Assembly: GCA_964511405.1 (NCBI GenBank)
Contig: CAZEFK010000056.1
Span: 1 to 35,443, forward strand
DNA from: CAZEFK01 sp964511405
GTDB taxonomy: Bacteria; Pseudomonadota; Alphaproteobacteria; Elsterales; Elsteraceae
Reading direction: 5' to 3'
Length of the DNA: 35,443 nt
Position 1 is the stretch's first letter; the number at the start of each line of letters is the position of its first letter. The position numbers were made by a program, and so were the translations under genes. Below, in pieces: positions 12,291 through 19,981 of the stretch. Below the pieces are notes generated by a model, which made no database searches, was not told where the DNA came from, and saw only the letters and a program-made list of their open reading frames with translations.

Positions 12291-15274
12291 CCGCCGTCGG
12301 GCTCGGTCGCCCATTCCCGGGCGCGGGCGAGGTGCAGATAGGGATTGAAGCGCGGCGCCTTGTCGGCACGCGGCACCGCCGCATAGGCGGTCGCCGCCTG
12401 GTCGAAGGCCGCGACCAGCTCGGCCAGTCCGCTCATGGTGGCGTCGAGCAGCGCGCCGAGGTCGCCGCCGACCGGCCGGATCTCGCCGGGCACGGCACCG
12501 CCGCTCAGGTGCCAGTGCTCCAGCACCGCGACCGGCGCGGCGTCGACGCCGGCGAAGCCGCCGGCGCGGGCGATCAGCGCCTCCAGCGGCAGCTGCGGCG
12601 ACCAGCCGCCCCGAATGTCGGTCTGCGTCGGCGGCGTGCCGGTCTTGTAGTCGATGAGGCGCAGGCTGCCGTCGCCCAGGCGGTCGATGCGGTCGGCCCT
12701 GGCCGTCAGGGTCCACGGCCCGGCCGGCCCGTCCAGGGCCAGGCGGCCCGCGACTTCCGCCGCCAGCCCCCGCAGGTCGGGCCGGCGGTCGGCCTCGCGC
12801 TCCAGGAACCAGCGGGCGATCGCCAGGAAGCGCGGCCACCAGAAGGCCCAGACCGCGGGCCGCGCCAGGTCGGGCCCGAAGGCGTCGCGGCCGGCCGCGA
12901 CCAGCCGCTCGAAGGCGTCGGGCGGCAGCCGGCCGGGATGGGCCTTGGCGAAGGCGTCCAGTGCAGCGTGGATGAAGCTGCCGCGCTCGGCCGCGCCGGG
13001 GTCGGCGTCGAGCGGATCGAGCGGCCGCAGCCGCAGGATGTGCTTGGCGTAGAGCGCATAGGGGTCGCGCATCCACAGCTCGACGTCGGTCACCGAGAGC
13101 TGTCGCGGCCGCGCCGCCACCGGCGGGCGCGGCGCCGGCGGCCCCCACGGGCGCAGCTGGTCGACCCGGTCGAGCGCCCGCGCCCAGGCCAGCCAGGGCC
13201 GGTCGCCCGCCAGGGCGTCGGGCAGCTCGGCCGCGGCGAGCACCGCATCCAGCCGCTGCAGCCAGCGCGAAGCGACGGTGGGCGTGCCGTCGACCCGCTG
13301 GGCGCGGGTCAGGATCACGTCGCCGGCGGCGAAGGCCTGGGCGAAGTCATGGGCGGCCAGGCCGATCCGGCGCTCGGGCGCCGGCAGCCCCAGCGTCGCC
13401 CGCATCGGCCGGCTGAGCCAGGGATCGGCGGTCGGCGGGGCCGGCCAGGTGCCCTCGTTGAGGCCACCCAGCACCAAGCGATCGGCGCGCTGAAGGCGGG
13501 CCTCCAGCGGCCCCCAGATGGCCAGCCGCGGATGCCGGCCATGGCGCGGCCGCACCACCAGCCCGGACAGCAGGCTCGCGAACAGCCCGGGATAGCCGTG
13601 CGCCGCGATCGGCGGGAAGTCGGCGACGGCATCGGCGAGCTCGGCCACGAACGCGGCCGCGGTCTCGCCAGCCTCGCCAAGCCACAGCCGGTCGGCGCCG
13701 CGCTCCTGATCGGTGGCCGCCAGCGCCTCGGCAACGCCGATATGAGCGGCCAGCAGGTCGGCGATCGGCACGGCCGCGGCATCGGCCAGCGCCGCCAGCG
13801 GCCGCAAAAGCCGGTCCAGGCGGCCGATGAACGCCACCAGGGCGGCGCGGCCGGGAAGGCCGGCGGGAACCGCGCCCGCCAGGCCGCCCAGCGCCACGCC
13901 CGGCCGCGGCCCGCGCAGGACGTGACTGTCCAGTGCGCGGACAGCGCTGCGGAACTGAGCCGGGTCCTGGCCGCCGGCGGCCAGCGGATGCTTGAGCAGG
14001 GCCAACAGCGGCACGGGCCGCACGGTCGCGGCCATCTGTTCGGTGATCAGCCGCAGGAAGGCGCCGACCGGCGTGCGGTCCAGCGGCTGGCCGGCCGAAT
14101 CGTCGATCTCGATGTCGAACCGGCGCAGCTCCGCCGCGACGCGCCGGGCCAGGTCGCGGTCCGGCGTCACCAGGGCCGCCGTCGCCTCGGGCCGCTCCAG
14201 CGTTTCACGCAGCAGCAGCGCGATCACCGCCGCCTCGTCGACCGCCTGCGGGCAGTCGATGCGGGTGACGCCGGCCAGCGCGCCCGCCGGCACCACCGCG
14301 GCCTCGCGCCAGGCCTGGGTGCAGGCCGCCGGCAGCAGCGCCAGCGACACCAGCCGGGCGCGCGCCGGCCCGCTGCCGGCCGGCACCAGCGCCGTGCCCG
14401 GCCAGATCGCCACCGCGTCAGGCGCCACCTCCAGGCGTTCCAGCAGGTGGGCCAGCCCGAACTGGGGATGGCTGGGATCGGCCCGCACCTGCTCCCAGGC
14501 TGCCGAAGCCAGCGACTGGTCGAGCCCGGGCAGCACGACGGCGCCGCGCGGCAGGCGGGCGATCACGGCCATCAGCGCCGCCGCCGCCGGCACGCTGCCG
14601 GTCGAGCCGGCGGCGATGATCCGGCGGTCCGGCGGCTGGGCGGTCCATAGCGCCGCCTGCCCGGCCAACACGGCATTGCGGCGCGCCGCCGGGTCGGTCG
14701 CGTCCAGGGCGGCCAGCACCTGGGGCCAGCCCTCGGACAGCACGGTCAGGAACTCCAGCGTGATCTGCCAATGCCGGGCATGCTCGTCAGGCACCAGGGC
14801 CTGCAGCGCGTCGAGGCCGATCCCGGCGGTCTGCAGCTGGTCGAGGAGCCGCGCCAGGTCGGCCGCCAGGGCCGCCGCGTGGTCGGGCGCACCGCCCTGG
14901 CGCGCCAGGATGAGGCGCGCCAGCAGCATCTGGCGGCGCACCGGGGACAGGGCCGGCGGCAGGTCCAGCCCGCCGTCCAGCGGATCGCCCTCCGCGTCGG
15001 CCAGATCAAGCTCGTCGGCGTCGAGGTCGCCGAGCGGCGTCAGGCGTGGCAGCAGCAGTGCGGCGCCGTCGGAGCGGCGCAGGAAGGCGTCGCGCAGCGC
15101 CCGGCACGCCCGGCGGTTGGGTAGCAGCACCGTCATGTCGGCCAACGCCAACGGATCGCCCGCGGCTTCGTCCAGGCAGCCCGCGGCCAGGGCGTCGGCG
15201 AACGGCACGCCCGGCGGGATCGTGAAGACGGCCGGACCTGTCCTATGGGGGCCCGTCGCGTGGGAGCCCGTCAC
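12287..15274 (-). CDS. addB: Double-strand break repair protein AddB
   Basis: AddB is the partner of AddA: it has an inactive helicase core that scans for Chi-type sequences and a C-terminal RecB-type nuclease that cuts the other strand. The 995-residue product has the alphaproteobacterial N-terminus VFTIPPGVPFADALAAG, the VLLPNRRACRALRDAF strand, LGGLNEGTWPAPPTADPWLSRPMR in the middle, and the nuclease motifs RGSFIHAALDAFAKAHPG and LIDYKTG (about 873-879). The start is a GTG at 15274 that overlaps the murU stop as GTGA; no AUG is available close to the expected N-terminus. The N-terminus carries three 15-bp near-repeats that code for a TGSHATGPHRTGP stretch. In relatives addA follows directly; here an esterase gene and a toxin-antitoxin island come between. 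Confidence 0.93.
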   Translation of the reverse strand: MTGSHATGPHRTGPAVFTIPPGVPFADALAAGCLDEAAGDPLALADMTVLLPNRRACRALRDAFLRRSDGAALLLPRLTPLGDLDADELDLADAEGDPLDGGLDLPPALSPVRRQMLLARLILARQGGAPDHAAALAADLARLLDQLQTAGIGLDALQALVPDEHARHWQITLEFLTVLSEGWPQVLAALDATDPAARRNAVLAGQAALWTAQPPDRRIIAAGSTGSVPAAAALMAVIARLPRGAVVLPGLDQSLASAAWEQVRADPSHPQFGLAHLLERLEVAPDAVAIWPGTALVPAGSGPARARLVSLALLPAACTQAWREAAVVPAGALAGVTRIDCPQAVDEAAVIALLLRETLERPEATAALVTPDRDLARRVAAELRRFDIEIDDSAGQPLDRTPVGAFLRLITEQMAATVRPVPLLALLKHPLAAGGQDPAQFRSAVRALDSHVLRGPRPGVALGGLAGAVPAGLPGRAALVAFIGRLDRLLRPLAALADAAAVPIADLLAAHIGVAEALAATDQERGADRLWLGEAGETAAAFVAELADAVADFPPIAAHGYPGLFASLLSGLVVRPRHGRHPRLAIWGPLEARLQRADRLVLGGLNEGTWPAPPTADPWLSRPMRATLGLPAPERRIGLAAHDFAQAFAAGDVILTRAQRVDGTPTVASRWLQRLDAVLAAAELPDALAGDRPWLAWARALDRVDQLRPWGPPAPRPPVAARPRQLSVTDVELWMRDPYALYAKHILRLRPLDPLDADPGAAERGSFIHAALDAFAKAHPGRLPPDAFERLVAAGRDAFGPDLARPAVWAFWWPRFLAIARWFLEREADRRPDLRGLAAEVAGRLALDGPAGPWTLTARADRIDRLGDGSLRLIDYKTGTPPTQTDIRGGWSPQLPLEALIARAGGFAGVDAAPVAVLEHWHLSGGAVPGEIRPVGGDLGALLDATMSGLAELVAAFDQAATAYAAVPRADKAPRFNPYLHLARAREWATEPDGG
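15230..15274 (-). repeat. 15-bp tandem near-repeats at the addB start
   Basis: Reading on the minus strand, GTGACGGGCTCCCAC is followed by GCGACGGGCCCCCAT and by a weaker third unit AGGACAGGTCCGGCC. The first unit contains the overlap of the murU stop and the addB GTG start. This is the same kind of 15-bp local duplication seen before pyrF. Confidence 0.75.
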
Positions 15275-15990
15275 GTGAACAAGCTGCGCTCGGTCAGCCA
15301 GTCGGTGGTCGCGGTCAGGTCGTCGGGCGTGCTGACATGGAACCACAGGCCCTCATGGACCAGGCCGTAGAGCCGGTCCTCGGCCTCCAGCCGGTCCCAG
15401 ACCTCGTAGATCGCGAAGGAATCAGCCGTCATGCGCGCGACCGCATCGGGCGCGATCAGCATCACCCCGGCATAGAGATAGGGTGCCACCTGCGATTCCA
15501 GGCGCCGGTGCAGCCGCCCATCCTGGTCCATGGTGTAGTGGCCTTGGCCGCCATAGGTCAGCACCGCCGCCGTGCGATGCAGAAGCAACAGGGCGTCCAT
15601 CTCGGCCGGGTTCCAGCGCTCGGCCATGCGCCGCAGCGTCGGCGCCGTGCCATTGACCCAGAAGCAGTCGGTGTTGAGCACGAAGAACGGGTCCGGCCCC
15701 AGCAGCGGCAAGGCGTGGCGGACGCCGCCGCCGGTGTCGAGCAGCGCCGGCTCCGGGCTGAAGGTGATCCGGGGCTCGGCGCGGCCGGCCAGGTATTGCG
15801 CGATCTGCTCGCCCAGATAGTGGGTGTTGACCACCACTTCCTCGATGCCGGCCTCGGTCACGCGGTCGAGCAGGTGGTCGATCATCGGCCGGCCGGCCAC
15901 CTCGATCAGGGGCTTCGGCCGGATCTCGGTCAGCGGGCGCAGGCGCCGCCCTTCGCCGGCGGCGAGCAGCATGGCGCGGGTAGGGGTCAA
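15271..15990 (-). CDS. murU: N-acetylmuramate-1-phosphate uridylyltransferase-type nucleotidyltransferase
   Basis: This is a 239-residue sugar-1-phosphate nucleotidyltransferase close to MurU, which makes UDP-MurNAc from MurNAc-1-phosphate in the peptidoglycan recycling route that bypasses MurA. The N-terminus AMLLAAGEGRRLRPLTEIRPKPL is the nucleotide-binding signature, and later motifs are DTGGGVRHALPLL, VLNTDCFW with the metal-binding Asp, and a late GLWFHVSTPDDL. I chose the TTG at 15990 because it gives MTPTRAMLLAAG, as in homologs, has GGGAGA 6 bases upstream, and overlaps the tsaE stop (TTGA). Its usual partner, the MurNAc kinase AmgK, which lies between tsaE and murU in relatives, is missing here. 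A mannose-1-phosphate guanylyltransferase function cannot be excluded. Confidence 0.82.
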   Translation of the reverse strand: MTPTRAMLLAAGEGRRLRPLTEIRPKPLIEVAGRPMIDHLLDRVTEAGIEEVVVNTHYLGEQIAQYLAGRAEPRITFSPEPALLDTGGGVRHALPLLGPDPFFVLNTDCFWVNGTAPTLRRMAERWNPAEMDALLLLHRTAAVLTYGGQGHYTMDQDGRLHRRLESQVAPYLYAGVMLIAPDAVARMTADSFAIYEVWDRLEAEDRLYGLVHEGLWFHVSTPDDLTATTDWLTERSLFT

Positions 15991-16472
15991 TCGGGTCTCC
16001 CGAAATGTGCGGCGAGCCGGGCAAGGTCGTCCCGCCGGTCCGCCCAGCCCGGGCCAGGCTCGACGGCCAGGCGGCGGCGCTCGGCATCGATCAGCGACAG
16101 CGTGAGCCAGAGCCGGTGCCCGGGCAACAGCGCACCAAGCCGCTCCGGCCATTCGATCAGGCAGATCCCGTCGGCCAGCGCCTCCTCGAGGCCGAGCTCG
16201 ACCGCCTCCTCGGGCGCGGTGAGCCGGTAGAGGTCGAAATGCCAGACCACGCCGCCTGGTGCGTCATAGGTCTGCACCAGGGTGAAGGTCGGGCTGGGGA
16301 CCTCGAGATCACGGCCGGCGCGGGCGCGCACGAAGGCGCGCGCCAGCGCGGTCTTGCCGGCGCCGAGGTCGCCGGCCAGAGCCAGGACGTCGCCGGCCCG
16401 CGCCAGCGCCGCCAACTCGGCCGCGACGGCGGCCGTGGCGGCCTCGTCCGGTAGCACAAGGTCGTAGACCAT
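15987..16472 (-). CDS. tsaE: tRNA threonylcarbamoyladenosine biosynthesis ATPase TsaE
   Basis: TsaE is the ATPase that with TsaB and TsaD makes the universal t6A37 modification of ANN-decoding tRNAs. The 161-residue product has the P-loop LAGDLGAGKTALARAF at about residues 33-48, the conserved segment VPSPTFTLVQTYDA and the motif WHFDLYRL, and the late GICLIEWPERL. The ATG at 16472 is chosen because upstream residues are atypical. The stop overlaps the start of the next gene on this strand as TTGA. It is the first gene of the minus-strand tsaE-murU-addB-esterase chain. The divergent plus-strand gene starts about 140 bases away; the spacer has a short inverted repeat but no certain promoter. 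Confidence 0.93.
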   Translation of the reverse strand: MVYDLVLPDEAATAAVAAELAALARAGDVLALAGDLGAGKTALARAFVRARAGRDLEVPSPTFTLVQTYDAPGGVVWHFDLYRLTAPEEAVELGLEEALADGICLIEWPERLGALLPGHRLWLTLSLIDAERRRLAVEPGPGWADRRDDLARLAAHFGRPD

Positions 16473-16579
16473 GACCCATGGGTTACGCCGGCCGTCCGAA
16501 CGCGGCAAGCCTTCCGCGTACCGCCGATGGCGGCAGGGTCTCGACCAGGTCTCTTGACCGGCCGCCGCCCGCACCGGTA

Positions 16580-16596
16580 ACTTTGCGATAGAAAGT
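16580..16596. promoter_or_regulatory. Inverted repeat before the membrane-protein/regulator operon
   Basis: ACTTT-GCGATAG-AAAGT (5-bp arms, 7-bp spacer) lies 16 bases before the start codon of the membrane protein gene. It could be an operator of the winged-helix protein encoded downstream. Chance occurrence is possible because the arms are short. Confidence 0.35.
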
Positions 16597-16612
16597 CCAA
16601 GGCTGGGCGCCC

Positions 16613-17224
16613 ATGACCGACCTCGATCAGGCGCTGGCGGAGATCACGGCGATCCGAGCCCAGATCGCCCGCAGCGCAAACTTCCATGGCTACGGCCCGG
16701 CGACCCTGGCCGCCACGGGCGTCCTGGCGCTGGCCGCCGCCGCGGCCCAGGCGATCTGGCTGCCCGATCCAGCGGGCTCGGTCCTGGCCTATATCGGGCT
16801 GTGGTGCGCGACCGCGGCCCTGTCCTCGGCGCTGATCGGGATCGAGATGGTCGGCCGTGCCCAGCGCGTCCATTCGGGCCTGGCGCCCGAAATGATCGGC
16901 AGCGCCGTCGAGCAGTTCCTGCCGGCCGGCGCCGCGGGCGTGCTGCTGACCCTGGTGTTGCTGCGCGCGGCCCCCGCCAGCCTATGGATGCTGCCGGGCC
17001 TGTGGCAGATGGTGTTCGCCCTCGGCGTGTTCGCGTCTTGCCGCTGCCTGCCGCGCGCTACCTTCGCGGTCGGGGTGTGGTATCTGGCCGCAGGCCTGGC
17101 CTGCCTGGCCCTGGGCGGGCCTGATGCGTTTTCGCCCTGGGCCATGGGCCTGCCCTTCGGCATCGGCCAGCTCCTGGTCGCCGCCGTGCTCCATCGCAGT
17201 CAGCGGAGCGAGCGCCATGACTGA
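16613..17224 (+). CDS. Polytopic inner membrane protein of unknown function
   Basis: The 203-residue product has a short polar N-terminus (about residues 1-28, with a possible helix QALAEITAIRAQIARS) followed by about six hydrophobic segments (about 30-48, 60-80, 103-120, 127-145, 150-170, 178-195). No charged catalytic motif stands out. I do not recognise the family. It is the first gene of a tight plus-strand run: its stop overlaps the start of the winged-helix gene by 8 bases, and uppS follows. A membrane protein paired with a small regulator of this kind is common in bacteria; the membrane partner is usually described only as a hypothetical protein. The initiation ATG at 16613 has GGGCG just upstream, a weak site. 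Confidence 0.8.
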   Translation: MTDLDQALAEITAIRAQIARSANFHGYGPATLAATGVLALAAAAAQAIWLPDPAGSVLAYIGLWCATAALSSALIGIEMVGRAQRVHSGLAPEMIGSAVEQFLPAGAAGVLLTLVLLRAAPASLWMLPGLWQMVFALGVFASCRCLPRATFAVGVWYLAAGLACLALGGPDAFSPWAMGLPFGIGQLLVAAVLHRSQRSERHD

Positions 17225-17594
17225 TCCCCAGGCGGCCGGACGCTTCGCCTATTCCGGACTCGACCGCGTCATCCATGAACGGGCGCGACTGGGCGTGCTG
17301 ACCTCGCTGATCGCCCATCCCAAGGGCCTGCTGTTCGGCGACCTGAAGCAGCTCTGCGCGTTGACCGACGGCAATCTCAGCCGCCACCTGCAGGTGCTGC
17401 AGGACGCGGAGCTGGTCGAGATCTGCAAGGGGTTCGAGCACAACCGGCCGCAGACCCTGTGCCGGATTACGGCCGAGGGGCGGCGGCGCTACCTGGACTA
17501 CCTGGCCGTGCTGGAGCAGGTGGTCCGCGATGCCGCCGACGCCGCGCGCCTCGATGCGGCGCCGGAGGTCCGGCGCAGCCTTAGGCCCGCCTGA
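17217..17594 (+). CDS. Winged-helix DNA-binding regulator
   Basis: The product has 125 residues and a winged helix-turn-helix: ERARLGVLTSLIAHP (helix 1), FGDLKQLCALTDGNLSRHLQVLQDAELVEI (helix-turn-helix with recognition helix GNLSRHLQVLQDA) and a wing with YLDYLAVLE after it. It looks like the ArsR/MarR-type family in which one domain is the whole protein; there is no cysteine metal site that I would recognise. It begins within the stop region of the membrane protein gene (ATG at 17217, stop of the upstream gene at 17222-17224), so it is translated from the same mRNA and may control its operon. The next gene, uppS, starts 30 bases after its stop. Confidence 0.85.
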   Translation: MTDPQAAGRFAYSGLDRVIHERARLGVLTSLIAHPKGLLFGDLKQLCALTDGNLSRHLQVLQDAELVEICKGFEHNRPQTLCRITAEGRRRYLDYLAVLEQVVRDAADAARLDAAPEVRRSLRPA

Positions 17595-17615
17595 GCGTTA
17601 ATTTTTTTGCAAATT

Positions 17616-17643
17616 GACTTTGCCATGGAGACGACTTTGCCAT
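17616..17643 (+). repeat. 11-bp direct repeat at the uppS start
   Basis: GACTTTGCCAT occurs at 17616-17626 and again at 17633-17643, 17 bp apart, around the possible uppS start codons (ATG 17625 and TTG 17637). A T-run (17602-17608) sits just before the first copy. It may be a local duplication that also created the alternative start. Confidence 0.6.
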
Positions 17644-18365
17644 CCACAGCTGGCCTGCACGTGGCGATCATCATGGACGGCAACGGCCGCTGGGCCACGC
17701 GCCAAGGCCTGCCGCGCCCGCACGGCCACCGCGCCGGCGTGTCGGCGGTGCGCCGCGTCGTGGAATGCGCGCCCGACCTCGGCATCGGAACCCTGACGCT
17801 GTTCGCCTTCTCGGCCGACAACTGGCGCCGCCCGGCCGAGGAGGTCGATGCGCTGATGTGGCTGCTGCGCACCTATCTGCGCGCCGAGACCCGGCGGCTG
17901 GCCGAGGGCAGCGCCCGGTTGACCGTGATCGGCCGCCGCGACCGGCTGGCGCCGCGGCTGCGCCAGGAGATCGCGGCCGCCGAAGCGGCCACCGCCGGCG
18001 GGCGCCGGCTGCATCTGCGCGTCGCCCTGGACTATTCGGCGCGCGAGGCGATCCTGCGCGCCGCGGCGCAATGCGCCCCCGGGCGGCCGCCGGCCCTGGA
18101 CGAGTTCGGCCAGCTGGTCGCCCAGGCCGGCCCCGACATGCCGGCGTCCGCCCAGGTCGACCTGTTGATCCGCACGGGCGGCGAGAAGCGGCTGTCGGAC
18201 TTCCTGCTGTGGGAAAGCGCCTATGCCGAGCTGTGGTTCACCGACCGCATGTGGCCGGACTTCGGCGCCGACGACCTGTCGGCCGCGGTCGCCGATTTTC
18301 GCCGGCGCGAGCGTCGGTTCGGCGGCGTGGTCGCACCGCCTGCGGCCGTGGCGGTGGCCGGCTGA
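17625..18365 (+). CDS. uppS: Cis-prenyltransferase (undecaprenyl diphosphate synthase type)
   Basis: This family condenses isopentenyl units with farnesyl diphosphate in cis configuration to make the lipid carrier of cell-wall synthesis. The 246-residue product has the catalytic Asp18 in IIMDGNGRWA, then PHGHRAGVSAVRRVVE, LTLFAFSADNWRRP, and the C-terminal substrate motif DLLIRTGGEKRLSDFLLWESAYAE, all of them close to the consensus. Start: the ATG at 17625 has no ribosome binding site; the in-frame TTG at 17637 has GGAG 6 bases before it and may be the true start, shortening the protein by 4 residues. The gene stands apart from the frr-cdsA-dxr cluster where the main uppS normally lies, so it is probably a second synthase. 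It follows a winged-helix gene and a membrane protein gene. Confidence 0.85.
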   Translation: METTLPSTAGLHVAIIMDGNGRWATRQGLPRPHGHRAGVSAVRRVVECAPDLGIGTLTLFAFSADNWRRPAEEVDALMWLLRTYLRAETRRLAEGSARLTVIGRRDRLAPRLRQEIAAAEAATAGGRRLHLRVALDYSAREAILRAAAQCAPGRPPALDEFGQLVAQAGPDMPASAQVDLLIRTGGEKRLSDFLLWESAYAELWFTDRMWPDFGADDLSAAVADFRRRERRFGGVVAPPAAVAVAG

Positions 18366-18373
18366 CGCCGCCG

Positions 18374-19177
18374 TCAACCGTGCATGTCCCGCTCCGACGC
18401 CGGCATCAGGGGCTGGCCGCGCACCACCGGCGGCTCGCGGTCGGACGGGATGCCGGCGATGTGCCTGAAGACCGCGGCCAGGCGGTTCTCGTAGCCGTCC
18501 TCGTGGCCGCTCGCCAGCCAGTTCGCGCCGGCGCCGGTGCGCACAAGCCCATAGAAGCCCCAACTGTCCGGCGCCAGGCGCAGCAGCACATAGCCGAAGC
18601 GCAGCTCGCCCGGGGCGAACAGCTCGACCAGGAGGAACCGCACCGGCGTCACGTTCTCGACCTCGACCACCACCTGGTCGGGACGCCAGCGGGTCACCCG
18701 TAGCCGGTAGACCACGCGATTGGAGGAGCCGGTGTCCTCCTCGGCGAAAAAGGCCTCGCGGCCGTCGCGCAGCTCGTCGGCGGCGAAGTTCGGCCGCGGC
18801 GTCGCCCCGTCCGGCCCGGTGACCGCGGTGGCCCGGGTGATCCAGACCATCCAGCGCTGCTTCAGCACCGACCAGAAGCGCAGGCCGGCCAGGCTGCCGA
18901 TGTCGCCGAAGCGGCCGACCAGGGCATCGGCATTGTCGTCGAACCGGAAGCGCCCGGCCAGCGCGACCATCTGCTGGAACCGGTCGGGGCGCCAGCCGAG
19001 GCAGGTCGCGGCCAGGGCCGGACCGTCCCGGTCCGCCGGCCGCCAGCTGCGCACCGCGGGCGGATCGGCGAACAGCGGCGCCAGGGACGCGGCGCAGCCG
19101 CTCGATTGCGCGGCGGCCGGGCCGGCGGTCCCCGGCATCAGGGCACACAGCAGGATGCTCGCTCGCAGTCGGCGCAT
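18374..19177 (-). CDS. Exported protein of unknown function
   Basis: The 267-residue product begins with a signal peptide (MRRLRASILLCALMPGTAGPAAAQ), so it is likely secreted or periplasmic. The mature part contains GRFGDIGSLAGLRFWSVLKQRWMVWITRA, and further on FAAGELRFGYVLLR-like strands and SERDMHG at the end. It contains two Cys residues. It looks like a beta-rich protein of a conserved hypothetical family, but I do not recognise it. The start ATG at 19177 has GAGG 7 bases before it. It converges with uppS, whose stop lies 8 bases from its own, and diverges from the methyltransferase gene, with a 114-base spacer between the two starts. Confidence 0.7.
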   Translation of the reverse strand: MRRLRASILLCALMPGTAGPAAAQSSGCAASLAPLFADPPAVRSWRPADRDGPALAATCLGWRPDRFQQMVALAGRFRFDDNADALVGRFGDIGSLAGLRFWSVLKQRWMVWITRATAVTGPDGATPRPNFAADELRDGREAFFAEEDTGSSNRVVYRLRVTRWRPDQVVVEVENVTPVRFLLVELFAPGELRFGYVLLRLAPDSWGFYGLVRTGAGANWLASGHEDGYENRLAAVFRHIAGIPSDREPPVVRGQPLMPASERDMHG

Positions 19178-19291
19178 GGGCCGTCCTCTCCCCCATCGAC
19201 ACCCCATTCCGGCCCGGCCCGAACCGTGCCAGCCTGAAGCGGCGCCCACCCGCGCCGCGGCCGAGGCCCCGGCGAGCACCGGAGGACCGCG

Positions 19292-19981
19292 ATGGCCGAT
19301 CCGCCCACCCCCGCCCTCGCCCCAGCCCTCGCCCTTGAGACGAGCTGGACCGCCAATGCCCAGCGCTGGACCGACGCGGTCCGCACCGGCGCCATCGCCA
19401 GCCGCCGGCAGGGCACCGACGCCGCCATCGTCGCGGCCGCCGCGGCGCGGCGGCCGACGCGCGTGCTCGATCTCGGCTGTGGCGAGGGCTGGCTGGCGCG
19501 CGCCCTGTCCGCGCGCGGCATCGAAGTGATCGGGGTCGACGCGTCGGCGCCGCTGATCGCGGCCGCGCGCGCTGCCGGCAGCGGCCATTTCCTGGTGGCC
19601 GACTACGACCAGCTCGCGCACGACCCCGCCGTCGCCGGCGGCGGCTACGACTTGATCGTCGCCAATTTCGCGCTGCTGCAGCAGGACCTGCTGGGGCTGC
19701 TGCGGGCTCTCCGGCAGGTGCTGGCCCCCGGCGGCGCCGTGATGATCCAGACCGTCCATTCGCCGCTCTGCGGGCCGCCCTACCACGATGGCTGGCGGAC
19801 CGAGGAGTTCCGCGACTTCGGCAGCGTCCCGTGGCAGCCGATGCCCTGGTACTTCCGGACCCTGGCCTCGTGGCTCGGTCTGTTGCGCGCCAGCGGCTAC
19901 GTCCTGGTCGACCTCCAGGAGCCGGTGAGCGCCGCGACCCAGATGCCCCTATCGCTGCTGCTGACCGCCGAGCCGGGCTAA
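19292..19981 (+). CDS. Class I SAM-dependent methyltransferase
   Basis: The product has 229 residues and the Rossmann-like fold of class I methyltransferases. Motif I is VLDLGCGEGWLARAL at about residues 52-66, motif II IEVIGVDAS, then YDLIVANFALLQQDLLGLLRALRQVLAPGGAVMIQT. The C-terminal part has many aromatic residues (YHDGW, WQPMPWYFRTLASW). The substrate is not clear. In small-molecule methyltransferases this part carries the substrate cap. The ATG at 19292 has GGAGG 5 bases upstream. The gene ends tail to tail with the next, the two stop codons overlapping. It starts opposite an exported-protein gene, so it may share a control region with it. Confidence 0.88.
   Translation: MADPPTPALAPALALETSWTANAQRWTDAVRTGAIASRRQGTDAAIVAAAAARRPTRVLDLGCGEGWLARALSARGIEVIGVDASAPLIAAARAAGSGHFLVADYDQLAHDPAVAGGGYDLIVANFALLQQDLLGLLRALRQVLAPGGAVMIQTVHSPLCGPPYHDGWRTEEFRDFGSVPWQPMPWYFRTLASWLGLLRASGYVLVDLQEPVSAATQMPLSLLLTAEPG

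Noticed and set aside
12332..14650. Long open frame on the plus strand opposite addB
   Set aside because: It is a shadow of addB with Arg/Gln/Gly-rich composition and no recognisable domain.
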